Part shown: positions 51,723 to 61,216 of the stretch, piece after piece
How the letters are laid out: each line of letters begins with the position of its first letter
Position numbering within the stretch: the stretch's first letter is position 1
Notes under the pieces: model-generated
Database searches by the model: none
Seen by the model: the letters and a program-made list of their open reading frames with translations, nothing else
What the model was told of the DNA's origin: nothing
NCBI GenBank assembly: GCA_044375975.1
Contig: JBILLQ010000009.1
Span: 1-64,000, forward strand
Length of the DNA: 64,000 nt
Origin: UBA5018 sp044375975
Lineage (GTDB): Bacteria; Cyanobacteriota; Cyanobacteriia; PCC-6307; Cyanobiaceae
Direction: 5' to 3'
Position numbers and translations under genes: made by a program

Positions 51723-52070
51723 ATGTCTTCCCTGGCCACCGGCGATCCCTTCGCCCAAGCGCTCATCCCCGGTGAACTGATGCCGGAGGCCGGCGAGCTG
51801 GTGCTCAATGCCGGCAGGCCCGTAACCACGATCACGGTGGCCAACACCGGCGATCGGCCGGTGCAGATCGGCTCCCACTTCCACTTCTACGAGGCCAATG
51901 GTGCCCTGGAATTTGAGCGCGAGGCCGCCCGCGGCCAGCGGCTCGACATCCCCGCCGGCACCGCCATGCGCTTTGAACCCGGCGATAGCCGCTCGGTGAA
52001 CCTGGTGCCCTACGTCGGTGGCCGCCGCGTGGTTGGCTTCAACGGACTGATCAACGGCCCCCTCGACTGA
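51723..52070 (+). CDS. ureB: Urease beta subunit
   Basis: 115-aa UreB. LIPGELMPEAGELVLNAGRP near residue 14, VANTGDRPVQIGSHFHFYEA near 39, GTAMRFEPGDSRSVNLVPYV near 79. About 100 bases after ureA and 38 before ureC, same transcript. Confidence 0.97.
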   Translation: MSSLATGDPFAQALIPGELMPEAGELVLNAGRPVTTITVANTGDRPVQIGSHFHFYEANGALEFEREAARGQRLDIPAGTAMRFEPGDSRSVNLVPYVGGRRVVGFNGLINGPLD

Positions 52071-52108
52071 GTTCGGCCCGCCGCCCTGCTCCCATCCCCG
52101 CCTCCGCC

Positions 52109-53818
52109 ATGCCCTACCGGATTTCCCGCCGCGCCTACGCCGAGACCTACGGCCCCACCACCGGTGATCGGCTGCGCCTGGCCGACACCGAGCTGATATT
52201 GGAGGTGGAAAAAGACTTCACCAGCTACGGCGACGAGGTGAAGTTTGGCGGTGGCAAGGTGATTCGCGATGGCATGGGCCAGGCCCAGACCAGCCGGGCA
52301 GAGGGGGCCGTGGACACGGTGATCACCAACGCCCTGATCCTGGATTGGTGGGGGATTGTCAAGGCGGACATCGGCCTGCGCGATGGCCGCATTGTGGCGA
52401 TCGGCAAGGCGGGCAATCCCGATATTCAAGACGGCGTTAACATAGTTGTGGGTCCCGGCACCGAGGCCATAGCCGGCGAGGGCCACATCCTCACCGCTGG
52501 TGCCATCGATACCCACATCCACTTCATCTGCCCCCAGCAAATTGAGACGGCCCTGGCCTCCGGGGTGACCACCTTGCTGGGGGGCGGCACCGGCCCGGCC
52601 ACCGGCACCAACGCCACCACCTGCACCCCTGGCGCCTTTCACCTGGCGCGGATGCTGCAGGCGGCGGAGGGTCTGCCGATCAACCTGGGCTTCTTTGGCA
52701 AGGGCAACGCCAGCACCCCAGAGGCCATAGAGGAACAGATCCGCGCCGGAGCCTGCGCCCTCAAGTTGCATGAAGACTGGGGCACCACCCCGGCGGCGAT
52801 CGACTGCTGCCTCAGCGTCGCCGATCGCTACGACGTGCAGGTGTGCATTCACACCGACACCCTCAACGAGGCCGGCTTCGTGGAGGACACGATTCGGGCC
52901 ATTGGCGGCCGCACCATCCACACCTTCCATACCGAGGGGGCCGGCGGCGGCCACGCACCGGACATCATTCGCATCTGCGGGGAGGCGAATGTATTGCCAA
53001 GCTCCACCAACCCCACTCGGCCCTATACAAAAAATACCCTGGAAGAACATTTAGATATGCTGATGGTCTGCCACCATCTGGATCCCAAAATACCGGAAGA
53101 TGTGGCCTTCGCTGAATCACGTATTCGCCGGGAAACAATCGCGGCAGAAGATATCCTCCACGACCTGGGCGCCTTTAGCATCATCGCCAGCGACTCCCAG
53201 GCGATGGGCCGGGTGGGAGAGGTGATCATCCGCACCTTCCAGACGGCCCACAAGATGAAGGTGCAACGGGGACCCCTAGCCGAGGATTCCAGTCGCAACG
53301 ACAACAACCGCCTGAAACGATATATCGCAAAGGTAACAATCAACCCAGCGATCGCCCATGGCATTGAAAGCCAAGTGGGCTCCGTTGCCGTGGGTAAGTT
53401 GGCCGATCTGGTGCTCTGGAAACCGGGGTTCTTTGGGGTGAAGCCGGAGTTGGTGCTCAAGGGCGGTTCGATCGTCTGGGCCCAGATGGGCGATGCCAAT
53501 GCCTCGATCCCCACCCCCGGGCCGGTGCATGGCCGGCCGATGTTCGCGGCCTTTGGCAAGGCCCTGGCCCCCAGCTGCCTCACCTTCTTGAGCCAGGCCG
53601 CCCTGGATGCGGATCTTCCCCGCAAGCTGGGCCTCAGCCGCCCCTGTGTGCCGGTGCAGCACACCCGCGATATCGGCAAGGCGGCCATGCGCAACAACAG
53701 TGCCCTGCCGCAGGTGAGCGTGGATCCTCAAACCTATGAGGTGTTCGCCGATGGCCAGCTGCTCACCTGCGAGCCAGCCGAGGTGCTGCCCATGGCCCAG
53801 CGCTACTTTCTGCTCTGA
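52109..53818 (+). CDS. ureC: Urease alpha (catalytic) subunit
   Basis: 569-aa UreC. MPYRISRRAYAETYGPTTGD; nickel ligands in IDTHIHFICPQQ near residue 135; KLHEDWGTTP with the carbamylated lysine near 220; HTDTLNEAGF near 249; HTFHTEGAGGGHAPDII near 273; active-site flap MLMVCHHLDPKIPEDVAFAE near 318; D in IASDSQAMGR near 362. Complete. Accessory genes ureDEFG are not in this window. Confidence 0.98.
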   Translation: MPYRISRRAYAETYGPTTGDRLRLADTELILEVEKDFTSYGDEVKFGGGKVIRDGMGQAQTSRAEGAVDTVITNALILDWWGIVKADIGLRDGRIVAIGKAGNPDIQDGVNIVVGPGTEAIAGEGHILTAGAIDTHIHFICPQQIETALASGVTTLLGGGTGPATGTNATTCTPGAFHLARMLQAAEGLPINLGFFGKGNASTPEAIEEQIRAGACALKLHEDWGTTPAAIDCCLSVADRYDVQVCIHTDTLNEAGFVEDTIRAIGGRTIHTFHTEGAGGGHAPDIIRICGEANVLPSSTNPTRPYTKNTLEEHLDMLMVCHHLDPKIPEDVAFAESRIRRETIAAEDILHDLGAFSIIASDSQAMGRVGEVIIRTFQTAHKMKVQRGPLAEDSSRNDNNRLKRYIAKVTINPAIAHGIESQVGSVAVGKLADLVLWKPGFFGVKPELVLKGGSIVWAQMGDANASIPTPGPVHGRPMFAAFGKALAPSCLTFLSQAALDADLPRKLGLSRPCVPVQHTRDIGKAAMRNNSALPQVSVDPQTYEVFADGQLLTCEPAEVLPMAQRYFLL

Positions 53819-53918
53819 GGAACGGTTTAGGCGGCGCTTATGTAGCAATGGCCACGGGCTCTGGCGCCATGGCTCTGCATGATCCCCTGAATACCAGGAG
53901 GCCAGCCGGGAGGCCGCC

Positions 53919-55373
53919 ATGTTCACCGAGTACAAACCAGACCGGGGCTACGACGAATATTTCAGCGCCACCAACGAACCGCGCCAGGCCCTCAAACCAC
54001 TGCTCTCCTCCCTGGGGCGGCTGGGACTGGAGGAACTGAACCGCAACCATGCCGCCTCGGGCATGCTGCTCAAGCGCCTGGGGGCCACCTTTCGTCTCAA
54101 TGGCTCCGGCTCCCGCGGCGCCGAGCGGATACTGCCCTTTGATCCCCTGCCCAGGTTGATCAGCAGCACCGATTGGCGACTGCTGGAGAAGGGTTTGATC
54201 CAGAGGCTAGAAGCGATTGATTTATTCCTCGCCGATGTTTATGGCGAGCAGCGGATTTTGCGCGATGGCCTGATCCCCCGTGAGGACCTGGAAAGCTCCC
54301 AGGGCTGGCGGCCCCAGTTGCAGGGATTCAAGCCGCCCTTGGGCCGCTGGTGTCACATCTCCGGATTGGATCTGGTGCGGGACGGCCAGGGCACCTGGCG
54401 GGTGCTGGAAGATAACCTGCGCTGTCCTTCTGGGGTGGCCTACTTCCTGGAGAATCGGCGGGTGATGAAGCGGATCTTCCCCAGCCTCTTCGCCGGTCGC
54501 ACCGTTCAGCCAATCGACGACTACCCCTCCCACCTGCTGCAGACCCTGCGGGAACTGGCCCCCTGGACCGAATCCCCGAAGGTGGTGCTGCTAACGCCGG
54601 GAGTATTTAATAGTGCCTACTTCGAGCACTGTTATCTAGCCCAGCAGATGGGCATCCAGCTGGTGGAAGGGCGCGACCTGATCTGCCAGGATCAGAGGGT
54701 ATGGATGCGCAATACCACCGGATTAGAGCCGGTGGATGTGATTTACCGCCGCATTGATGACGACTTCCTCGATCCGTCTGTCTTTCGCAGCGATTCAATC
54801 CTGGGGGTAGCTGGCCTGATGGACTGCTACCGGGCCGGTCGGGTGGCGATCGCCAATGCCCCAGGCACCGGCGTGGCCGACGACAAGCTGATCTATGCCT
54901 ATGTGCCGGCAATGATCCGCTACTACTTAGATGAAGAGCCGATCATCGAAAATGTGCCCACCTATCTCTGCCAGCGACCCGATGACCAGGCCTATGTGCT
55001 GGAGCATCTAGGCGAGTTGGTGGTCAAGGCAGTGGCAGAAGCCGGTGGTTACGGCATGCTGATCGGCCCCCATGCCACAGCGGATGAGATCGCCGAATTT
55101 GCCATCAAGATCAAGGCAAATCCGCGTAATTACATCGCTCAACCCACCCTTGATCTGTCTACGGTGCCCTCGCTGAGCAACGGTGAGCTCTACCCCTGCC
55201 ATGTGGATCTGCGGCCCTATGTGCTGCGCGGCAAGGAAGCCTGGGTGAGCCCCGGTGGCCTCACTAGGGTGGCCCTGCGCCGCGGCTCTCTGGTGGTGAA
55301 TTCCTCCCAGGGTGGCGGCTGCAAAGACACCTGGATCGTCAGTGACACCCCCGGGGAGCAAGGCCCATGCTGA
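53919..55373 (+). CDS. Circularly permuted ATP-grasp protein (DUF404/DUF407)
   Basis: 484-aa protein. YDEYFSATNEPRQALKPLL near residue 10, LPFDPLPRLISSTDWRLLEK near 72, VLEDNLRCPSGVAYFLENR near 165 (Mg/ATP ligands), DVIYRRIDDDFLDPSVFRSD near 270, GVAGLMDCYRAGRVAIANAP near 291, VLRGKEAWVSPGGLTRVALR near 435. These ATP-grasps are predicted to ligate amino groups to make small peptides. Forms a trio with the alpha-E and transglutaminase genes; its stop overlaps the next start by seven bases. Confidence 0.94.
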   Translation: MFTEYKPDRGYDEYFSATNEPRQALKPLLSSLGRLGLEELNRNHAASGMLLKRLGATFRLNGSGSRGAERILPFDPLPRLISSTDWRLLEKGLIQRLEAIDLFLADVYGEQRILRDGLIPREDLESSQGWRPQLQGFKPPLGRWCHISGLDLVRDGQGTWRVLEDNLRCPSGVAYFLENRRVMKRIFPSLFAGRTVQPIDDYPSHLLQTLRELAPWTESPKVVLLTPGVFNSAYFEHCYLAQQMGIQLVEGRDLICQDQRVWMRNTTGLEPVDVIYRRIDDDFLDPSVFRSDSILGVAGLMDCYRAGRVAIANAPGTGVADDKLIYAYVPAMIRYYLDEEPIIENVPTYLCQRPDDQAYVLEHLGELVVKAVAEAGGYGMLIGPHATADEIAEFAIKIKANPRNYIAQPTLDLSTVPSLSNGELYPCHVDLRPYVLRGKEAWVSPGGLTRVALRRGSLVVNSSQGGGCKDTWIVSDTPGEQGPC

Positions 55374-56497
55374 GCCGAGTTGCCGACTCGCTTTACTGGA
55401 TCAATCGCTATGTGGAGCGGGCGGAGAACATCTCCCGCTTCGTGGAAGTGAGCGAGGCCATGGCCCTGGACTGCCCGCCGGGCAGCGCTGAGCCCTGGCT
55501 ACCTCTAATCGATGCCAATGGCGATCGGGAACTTTTTGATAAGATCTATCCCACAGGCAAATCCGAGGAGGTGGTGCGCTTCCTGGTCCGGGATGAAAAA
55601 AATCCCAGCAGCTTGGTGAATTGCATTGGCGTCGCCCGGGAAAATGCCCGCCAGATTCGCGATGTGATCACCACGGAGATGTGGGAGCAGATCAATGATC
55701 TGCACTGGAGCATCCAGGAGGGTGAGAGTTTTTGGGATCAGCCTCCCCAGGAGCAATTGCGGGAGATTCGTCGCGGTTGCCAGCTGTTCTATGGCATCAC
55801 TGATGCCACTTTGAGTCGAGATCACTCCTGGCAATTCAGTCGCCTCGGACGCCTGCTAGAAAGGGCTGAAAAGACGACAAGAATCCTGGATGTTAAGTAT
55901 TTCCTGCTGCTGCCAAGCCCTGAGGATGTGGGTGGAGTGCTCGATGAGTTGCAGTGGATTTCGTTGCTGCGCTGTGCCGGTGCCTATCAGATGTTTCGCC
56001 AGTCGCGTCAGCAGATGATTGAACCAAAAGCGGTGGCCAGCTTTCTATTGCTCGATCCCAGCTTTCCCCGCTCGGTGCGCTACTGCCTGGAGCGGATTAA
56101 GGATACCCTCAGGATCGTCAGTGGTCGTTCCCTGCCCGGCGCCCCCGATGCCCTGGAGTGCCTCAGCGGCCTGACGCTGGCACGCTGGAGCTATACCAGC
56201 ATCGACGAGCTAATTGCCGATGGTTTGCACGAGGCGATCGATAGCCTGCAGAGCGATCTCAACCGCCTGCACAACTTGATTGAGCAGCGTTACTTCGTGG
56301 CCGCCAGCCTCTCCCCCTCTGATCTCTCCGAGCCCATGGTTGCTGGCCAGCTCTCAGCTAGCCAGCCCCCAGACGGCCCCACTGCCGATACCATCACCCC
56401 TGCAAACCCCACCCCGGCGGAGCTCTCCCCGGCAAACCTCACCCCGGCGAAGCAGACTACTTCTAACCTCACCCAGACGGCTTCATTACATAACTGA
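55367..56497 (+). CDS. Alpha-E domain protein (DUF403)
   Basis: 376-aa all-helical protein: MLSRVADSLYWINRYVERAE at the start, LVNCIGVARENARQIRDVIT near residue 84, FSRLGRLLERAEKTTRILDV near 156, FLLLDPSFPRSVRYCLERI near 225. Always found with the permuted ATP-grasp and a transglutaminase-like protein, and thought to be an accessory of that peptide-ligase system. The C-terminal 50 residues are low-complexity (NPTPAELSPANLTPAKQTTS). Confidence 0.93.
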   Translation: MLSRVADSLYWINRYVERAENISRFVEVSEAMALDCPPGSAEPWLPLIDANGDRELFDKIYPTGKSEEVVRFLVRDEKNPSSLVNCIGVARENARQIRDVITTEMWEQINDLHWSIQEGESFWDQPPQEQLREIRRGCQLFYGITDATLSRDHSWQFSRLGRLLERAEKTTRILDVKYFLLLPSPEDVGGVLDELQWISLLRCAGAYQMFRQSRQQMIEPKAVASFLLLDPSFPRSVRYCLERIKDTLRIVSGRSLPGAPDALECLSGLTLARWSYTSIDELIADGLHEAIDSLQSDLNRLHNLIEQRYFVAASLSPSDLSEPMVAGQLSASQPPDGPTADTITPANPTPAELSPANLTPAKQTTSNLTQTASLHN

Positions 56498-56568
56498 TCC
56501 TTTTACTGAAAAATCCCTGGCATTAGCCACCTCCCCAGACAAGATCCTCTAGCCAGCCCGGTTCCGGC

Positions 56569-57615
56569 ATGCGTGCCCGCATCACCCACTCCTTTGAATA
56601 TCTCTACAGCGCGCCGGTCCTGCTTGGTCCCCACCGCTTCTGTTTGAAACCTCGCGGCCATGGCTTCCAAAAGCTGATCGACTTCCAGTTGCACATCAGC
56701 CCCATCCCAAACTACCTCTATCCTTTGGTGGCGGCCAGTGGGGATGAGATCATGCGGGCCCGCTTCATGGGCAGCTGCGATCGCTTCCAGGTTATTTCCA
56801 CCAGCCTGGTGGAATCCGAGCTGGCCCCGCCGCTGCAGTCCTGCCTGGAGGAGGCGGAACCCCAGCTGCCCTACCCGGTGGGTCGGCTCAATGGCGACCT
56901 GGTGGGGGCCCTGGAGGGCTGGCTGCCCAATGGTCAGCACGATCCGGCGGCGGTGGATATGGCCCAGGAAGCGCTGATGGGCAGTGACCAGCGGGCGCTG
57001 ATGTTCCTGCAACAGCTGGTGGAGATCATTCAAGACCGGGTGAAGTACACCCAGCGGCACGGCGGTCCCGCCTGGCCGGCTGGCCGCACCCTCAAGGAGC
57101 GGGTGGGTTCCTGCCGCGATCTGGCGATGTTGATGGTGGAGGCCTGTCGCTGCGTGGGGCTGCCGGCGCGCTTCGTGAGTGGCTATCACCTGGTGGAGCC
57201 CAGGCCTAGCCACTACGACCTGCATGCCTGGACGGAGGTGTACCTACCCGGGGCGGGCTGGCGAGGCTTTGATCCCAGCGGCATGGGCAGCATCGATGAC
57301 CGCTACATCACCCTGGCCACTTCCTCCAAGCCTGAACTCACCGCCGCCGTCTCCGGTAGTTTCTCTGGCCCGCCAGGAGTAACTAGCAGTTTTTCCTGGA
57401 GCATCGAAGCGGAAATTTTGCAACAAAGCGCCCTGGCCATCTCAGAGGGCAGCCAGCCATCGTTCTACGGCCAGGCATCATCCAGCAGCCAAACATCATC
57501 CAGCAGCCAGGTATCGCTCAGCAGCCAAGCATCATCCAGCGCCCAGGAATTGCCCAGCGGCGAAGCACCACCTCTGCCAGGTGAAGTAGCTTGGCTGGCT
57601 GGCAACAGCATGTAG
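56569..57615 (+). CDS. Transglutaminase-like protein with N-terminal bacterial domain
   Basis: 348-aa protein. N-terminal domain (RARITHSFEYLYSAPVLLGP) to about 90; transglutaminase core with catalytic Cys in TLKERVGSCRDLAMLMVEAC near 177, His in HYDLHAWTEVYLPGAGW near 213 and Asp in RGFDPSGM near 230. Likely a peptidase or transpeptidase acting with the ATP-grasp/alpha-E pair. The C-terminal 60 residues contain a serine/glutamine-rich repeat (SSSSQTSSSSQVSLSSQAS) from a 24-30-bp DNA repeat at about 57475-57545. Confidence 0.94.
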   Translation: MRARITHSFEYLYSAPVLLGPHRFCLKPRGHGFQKLIDFQLHISPIPNYLYPLVAASGDEIMRARFMGSCDRFQVISTSLVESELAPPLQSCLEEAEPQLPYPVGRLNGDLVGALEGWLPNGQHDPAAVDMAQEALMGSDQRALMFLQQLVEIIQDRVKYTQRHGGPAWPAGRTLKERVGSCRDLAMLMVEACRCVGLPARFVSGYHLVEPRPSHYDLHAWTEVYLPGAGWRGFDPSGMGSIDDRYITLATSSKPELTAAVSGSFSGPPGVTSSFSWSIEAEILQQSALAISEGSQPSFYGQASSSSQTSSSSQVSLSSQASSSAQELPSGEAPPLPGEVAWLAGNSM

Positions 57616-58193
57616 CAATCTCCAAGGCATCTCAAAACATCCCAAATCTCGTCGACCTGATGATCTGAAATTCATTGAGGCGCCAGGGCAATACTGGCAA
57701 GATATAGGCATTTGGGCACCACGAAAAATCCCAAATCCCACCGATCTGATGGCGCGAGAAACCTATTGGTAACTTGCTTGACTTTGACTCTCGACAGCTG
57801 AATGGTCAATTTTCCGAGGCGCCCACCTCATAAACATTAAGGATCAACGACTTAATGATATGAAATTAATTGCTACGCCAAGGCAAAGTTAGCAACCAAT
57901 GGCCACCTAAAAAATGAATTTCAATGATCTCAAACCGCGAAAAGCGCTGAGACGGTTGAACTGACTAGGGAGACTCTGAATAGCCGCCATTCCGTCGCCC
58001 CAGCCAGCAGAAAGCCTGCGGCATCAAGGGGCTCGCTTGGTCTTGGCTCGGCTTTTTCAGAGCTTCCCTAGCTCTAGTGAGCGAAACGGGCAGTTTTTCC
58101 AGGCACCTTAATATATGCCGCAGGTCATCCGCTTTGCCAGATAAGTTTGTTTTATGCGATGGCTGGCGCTGCGGACTTGCCCCCTGGCGCTAG
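57616..58193. other. Intergenic, 578 bases of degenerate repeat material
   Basis: AT-richer DNA with blocks such as CAATTTTCCGAGGCGCCCA, ATCCCA..CCGATCTGATGGC, AAGGATCAACGACTTAATGA that recur near 59.2-59.4 kb and 27.8 kb, plus copy 4 of the dispersed repeat. No gene seen. Confidence 0.5.
58008..58076 (+). repeat. Dispersed degenerate repeat, copy 4
   Basis: GCGGCATCAAGGGGCTCGCT, TTGGCTCGGCTTTTTCAGAG, CTTCCCTAGCTC. Same block order as the three other copies. Confidence 0.55.
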
Positions 58194-58742
58194 TTACCAG
58201 TTGAGACCGTGCAGTTTGGGCAGGGGTGCGGTCTTGAATGTGGTGGCAAATAGGCGCGGAATGCGGCGGCTATTGTAGACACGGAACTCGCGCAATACGC
58301 TGGCCCCTGGATCGCGCACTGCCTGGTTGAGTACCACCGAACCATCGGGGTCGGAGACGGAGCGGTGGAAGGTGCCGGGGGGGATGCGCAGGATGTCGCC
58401 GCCGGTTTCCAGGCGAACGATGTGATAAGGATAATTCCAGCCAAAGTTCACCAGATAGAAAGTGCGCCCGCCGTGCAGGGCCAACAGGTTGTCCTGCTGA
58501 TGCGGATGCAGATAGAACTGCCAGGCGCCAGTGCCCTGCTCATCGGGAGGGGATATGGCCGGACCGCTGTGGATCACCAGGTCGCGGGCGTTGGAGGTGG
58601 CAACCGTGATGTCAAAGAAGCGCACCGACGGAGTGTCACGAAACCTCTCGTAGGGGACGAGCTCAAACATGGGCACCCCTTTGGGTATGCGGCGCTGACT
58701 TTCCAAGCAGTTGGGGTCCTGATAAAGGGATGGGGCACTCAT
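58194..58742 (-). CDS. Cupin-fold protein, function unknown
   Basis: 182-aa protein. FYLHPHQQDNLLALHGGRTF near residue 77 (H-x-H..D) and GGDILRIPPGTFHRSVSDPD near 113 (with His) form a cupin metal site. N-terminal part MFELVPYERFRDTPSVRFFD is family-specific. Looks like a dTDP-sugar or small-molecule binding cupin, but I cannot name the family. Confidence 0.75.
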   Translation of the reverse strand: MSAPSLYQDPNCLESQRRIPKGVPMFELVPYERFRDTPSVRFFDITVATSNARDLVIHSGPAISPPDEQGTGAWQFYLHPHQQDNLLALHGGRTFYLVNFGWNYPYHIVRLETGGDILRIPPGTFHRSVSDPDGSVVLNQAVRDPGASVLREFRVYNSRRIPRLFATTFKTAPLPKLHGLNW

Positions 58743-59501
58743 CGGCTGACTAGAACAATGGAATCAGTGAACAGAAGCCAGGCCCATCGGCACCGTTCGA
58801 TTCACTACCGGATCGACTGACACCTGGGCCAGTTCGGCCACTGGCGGCCCTGCGCGGGCAGCCCGGCCTAGCAATGCCCGCCCCAACAATGACAGACCCG
58901 GTTGGGCAGACCGGCACTTGGAAAGGTCGATCCAGCGCAGGGTATGCCCCTCACCATGCCATGGGCCCCAGGGAACTGGCACCTACCAGGTAGGCACTGC
59001 CAAGGCAAGGCCTCGGGGGACAGGCCCTCAAAGACTGTCCAAGCAAGGAAGCGCTGGGAAGACTGCCCTGCAATTGCCTCTGCCCTGGCCCTGACCTGGC
59101 CCTGGCCATCGCCCTGCGCCCTGGCCCCGCCCTGCAATTGGCCTTGGCCCTGCACCTGCACCTGCACCTGGCCCGGCCCTGGCCCTGGCCCTGGCCCTGG
59201 CCCTGGCCCTGGCGAGCGAAATGGGCAACTTTCGAGCCGCCCAATTGCACCCTGGGGATCAGCGACTTCTGGGCAACTATAAAAATATCAAATTCCCCTG
59301 ATCTAATGAGACAATTATTGCAGCGCCCAGCTTGCATCTGACTCGCTGGAGCCTTGCGGGCAATTTTTCGAGGTGACCTTCTGTAAATCAGCGCCATCTG
59401 AGAATTAGTGCCATCTGGGAGGTGTAGACCGGTGAAAGCACTCTGAAGGCAATTGCCTTTACGGCTGTCGAATGCATCTAAAAGTTTGATCACCACTCCC
59501 C
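58743..59501. other. Intergenic, low-complexity and repeats
   Basis: A (GGCCCT)n run, CTGGCC/CTGCAC-rich flanks and repeat blocks like those at 57.6-57.9 kb. Long ORFs on the minus strand translate to GQGQGQ strings and are taken as artefacts. Confidence 0.5.
59175..59210 (+). repeat. Hexanucleotide repeat (GGCCCT)6
   Basis: Six perfect copies, with several imperfect ones on the left from about 59085. Confidence 0.95.
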
Positions 59502-60389
59502 GTGTTTTCAATCATGATTACGAAATTGCTGCCTATCCGACCCCGGCTGATGCGAATCGCCGCAGGGGCGCTGCTGCTGGCGGCGCTGCAATCACCGGCG
59601 GCCCAGGGCCAGGGCTATCCCTATGGCGCCAGGCCCAGCAGCAGGCCCACGGTGTCGGTGCCGGATTTCAAAAACAGCGTGACCCAGCGAACCTGGTGGT
59701 GGCAGGGGCCGGTGGCGACCGATCTGGCGGCGGCCCTGGCCAATGAACTGCAGGCCAGCGGCACTTTGCAGGTGGTGGAGCGCTCCGAACTGAAGCAGGT
59801 GCTCTCGGAGCAAGAGCTGGCGGAGCTGGGATTGGTGCCCAGGAATGCCGCTGCGGCCCGGCGTGGCGGCCTGCGCGGCGCGCGCTACATCGTGCTCGGC
59901 ACGGTGAGCTCCTACGACTCCAACGTGGCCAGCAAGGGAGCGGGCAGCAGTTTTGGCCTGCTGGGCTTTGGCACCAGCAATGAGCAACTGGAAACCAGGG
60001 ACTACGTGGCCATCGATATCCGCGTCGTGGATAGTCGCAGCGGTGAGCTGGTGGGCAGCCGCACGGTGGAGGGCCGGGCCAGCAGTGTGGCTGGTGCAAG
60101 CCAAACGGGCATCAGCCTCTGGCCGGCGGCCGGCTTGGCCCTGTTTGCAGCCCCCAACATGGGTCGTACGGGCCAGGCCCTCACCGGTGCCGCCGGCACC
60201 CTGCGTTTTGGCAGCAACAGTGCCGAGACCCAGCGCACCCCGGCGGCCAAGGCCATCCGGGCCGCCCTGGTGGCCGCCTCCGACTACGTGAGCTGCCTGC
60301 TGGTGCCCCAGGGCGACTGTCTGGTGCGCCTGGAGGCAGAGGACCAAGAACGTCGCCGCCGCACCCGGGGCGTGCTGCAGTTGGAGTAG
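59502..60389 (+). CDS. CsgG-family protein
   Basis: 295-aa secreted protein (start ATG at 59502 or 59514). Signal segment MRIAAGALLLAALQSPAAQG near residues 17-36, no clear lipobox. CsgG-like domain: PTVSVPDFKNSV near 48, ALANELQASGTLQVVERSEL near 79, LRGARYIVLGTVSSYDS near 124, DYVAIDIRVVDSRSGELVGS near 166. Relatives form outer-membrane pores or periplasmic assemblies for curli-like export; no curli genes nearby, so its function is open. Confidence 0.85.
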   Translation: MFSIMITKLLPIRPRLMRIAAGALLLAALQSPAAQGQGYPYGARPSSRPTVSVPDFKNSVTQRTWWWQGPVATDLAAALANELQASGTLQVVERSELKQVLSEQELAELGLVPRNAAAARRGGLRGARYIVLGTVSSYDSNVASKGAGSSFGLLGFGTSNEQLETRDYVAIDIRVVDSRSGELVGSRTVEGRASSVAGASQTGISLWPAAGLALFAAPNMGRTGQALTGAAGTLRFGSNSAETQRTPAAKAIRAALVAASDYVSCLLVPQGDCLVRLEAEDQERRRRTRGVLQLE

Positions 60390-60433
60390 GGCAATTGCCC
60401 TTGGGAAGGCAGGGCCCCTGGGAAGGCAGGGCC

Positions 60434-61216
60434 CTAAGAAGACAGGGGCAGCGGCATGGAGGCATCGGCCGGCGCCGGAGCGCAGCTGGCCACCCGTTGC
60501 AGCACCACCGGGCCCACCACCACGATGGAGGGCGAACTGAAATCCTCGGCCTCCACCTGATCCGCCAGCTGGCCCAGGCAACTGATCAGCAGCCTTTGCC
60601 CCTTCACAGTGCCCTCTTGAATTACCGCTGCGGGAGTGTCGGCAGCCAGGCCGCCCGCCTGCAATTCCTCGCTGATGCGGCGCAGGTTGTGCAGTCCCAT
60701 GTAGATCACCAGGCCATCGCTGCTGCGGGCCAGGCCGCGCCAGTCGACGCCAGGCCGCTGCTTGTCAATTTCCTCGTGGCCGGTCACGAAGGTGACGCAG
60801 GAGCCGGCCTGGCGATGGGTGATCGGGATTCCCGCGTAGGCGGGAGCGGCGATGCCGGCGGTGATGCCGGGCACCACCTGAACGGCCACGCCATGGGCCG
60901 CCAGGTGGGCGGCCTCTTCGCCGCCGCGGCCGAACAGGAAGGGATCGCCGCCCTTCAGGCGCACGATGCACTGGTGCTGCTGGGCCAGTTGCACCAGCAC
61001 CGCGTTGGTGCTGGGCTGGGGCACGGAGTGATGGCCCCGCCTTTTGCCCACGAAATGGCGCTCACAGTGCTCGGGCACCAACTCGAGCAGGGCTTGGGGC
61101 ACCAGCGCGTCGTACACCAGGGCGTCGCAGCGCCGCAGCAATCGGTAGGCCTTGAGGGTGAGCAATTCCGGGTCCCCCGGCCCTGCCCCCACGAGATAGA
61201 CGGTGCCCGGACTCAT
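60434..61216 (-). CDS. cobA: Uroporphyrinogen-III C-methyltransferase
   Basis: 260-aa SUMT: adds two methyls to uroporphyrinogen III to give precorrin-2, the branch point to siroheme and B12. TVYLVGAGPGDPELLTLKAY near residue 5, IVRLKGGDPFLFGRGGEEAA near 82, VVPGITAGIAAPAYAGIPIT near 111. Start ATG overlaps the stop of the cbiX-like gene (ATGA), linking the two siroheme steps. A longer frame to 61513 is not family-like. Confidence 0.96.
   Translation of the reverse strand: MSPGTVYLVGAGPGDPELLTLKAYRLLRRCDALVYDALVPQALLELVPEHCERHFVGKRRGHHSVPQPSTNAVLVQLAQQHQCIVRLKGGDPFLFGRGGEEAAHLAAHGVAVQVVPGITAGIAAPAYAGIPITHRQAGSCVTFVTGHEEIDKQRPGVDWRGLARSSDGLVIYMGLHNLRRISEELQAGGLAADTPAAVIQEGTVKGQRLLISCLGQLADQVEAEDFSSPSIVVVGPVVLQRVASCAPAPADASMPLPLSS

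Noticed and set aside
58951..59511. Minus-strand frame rich in GQGQGQ
   Set aside because: Arises from the GGCCCT hexamer run; no conserved sequence on either side.
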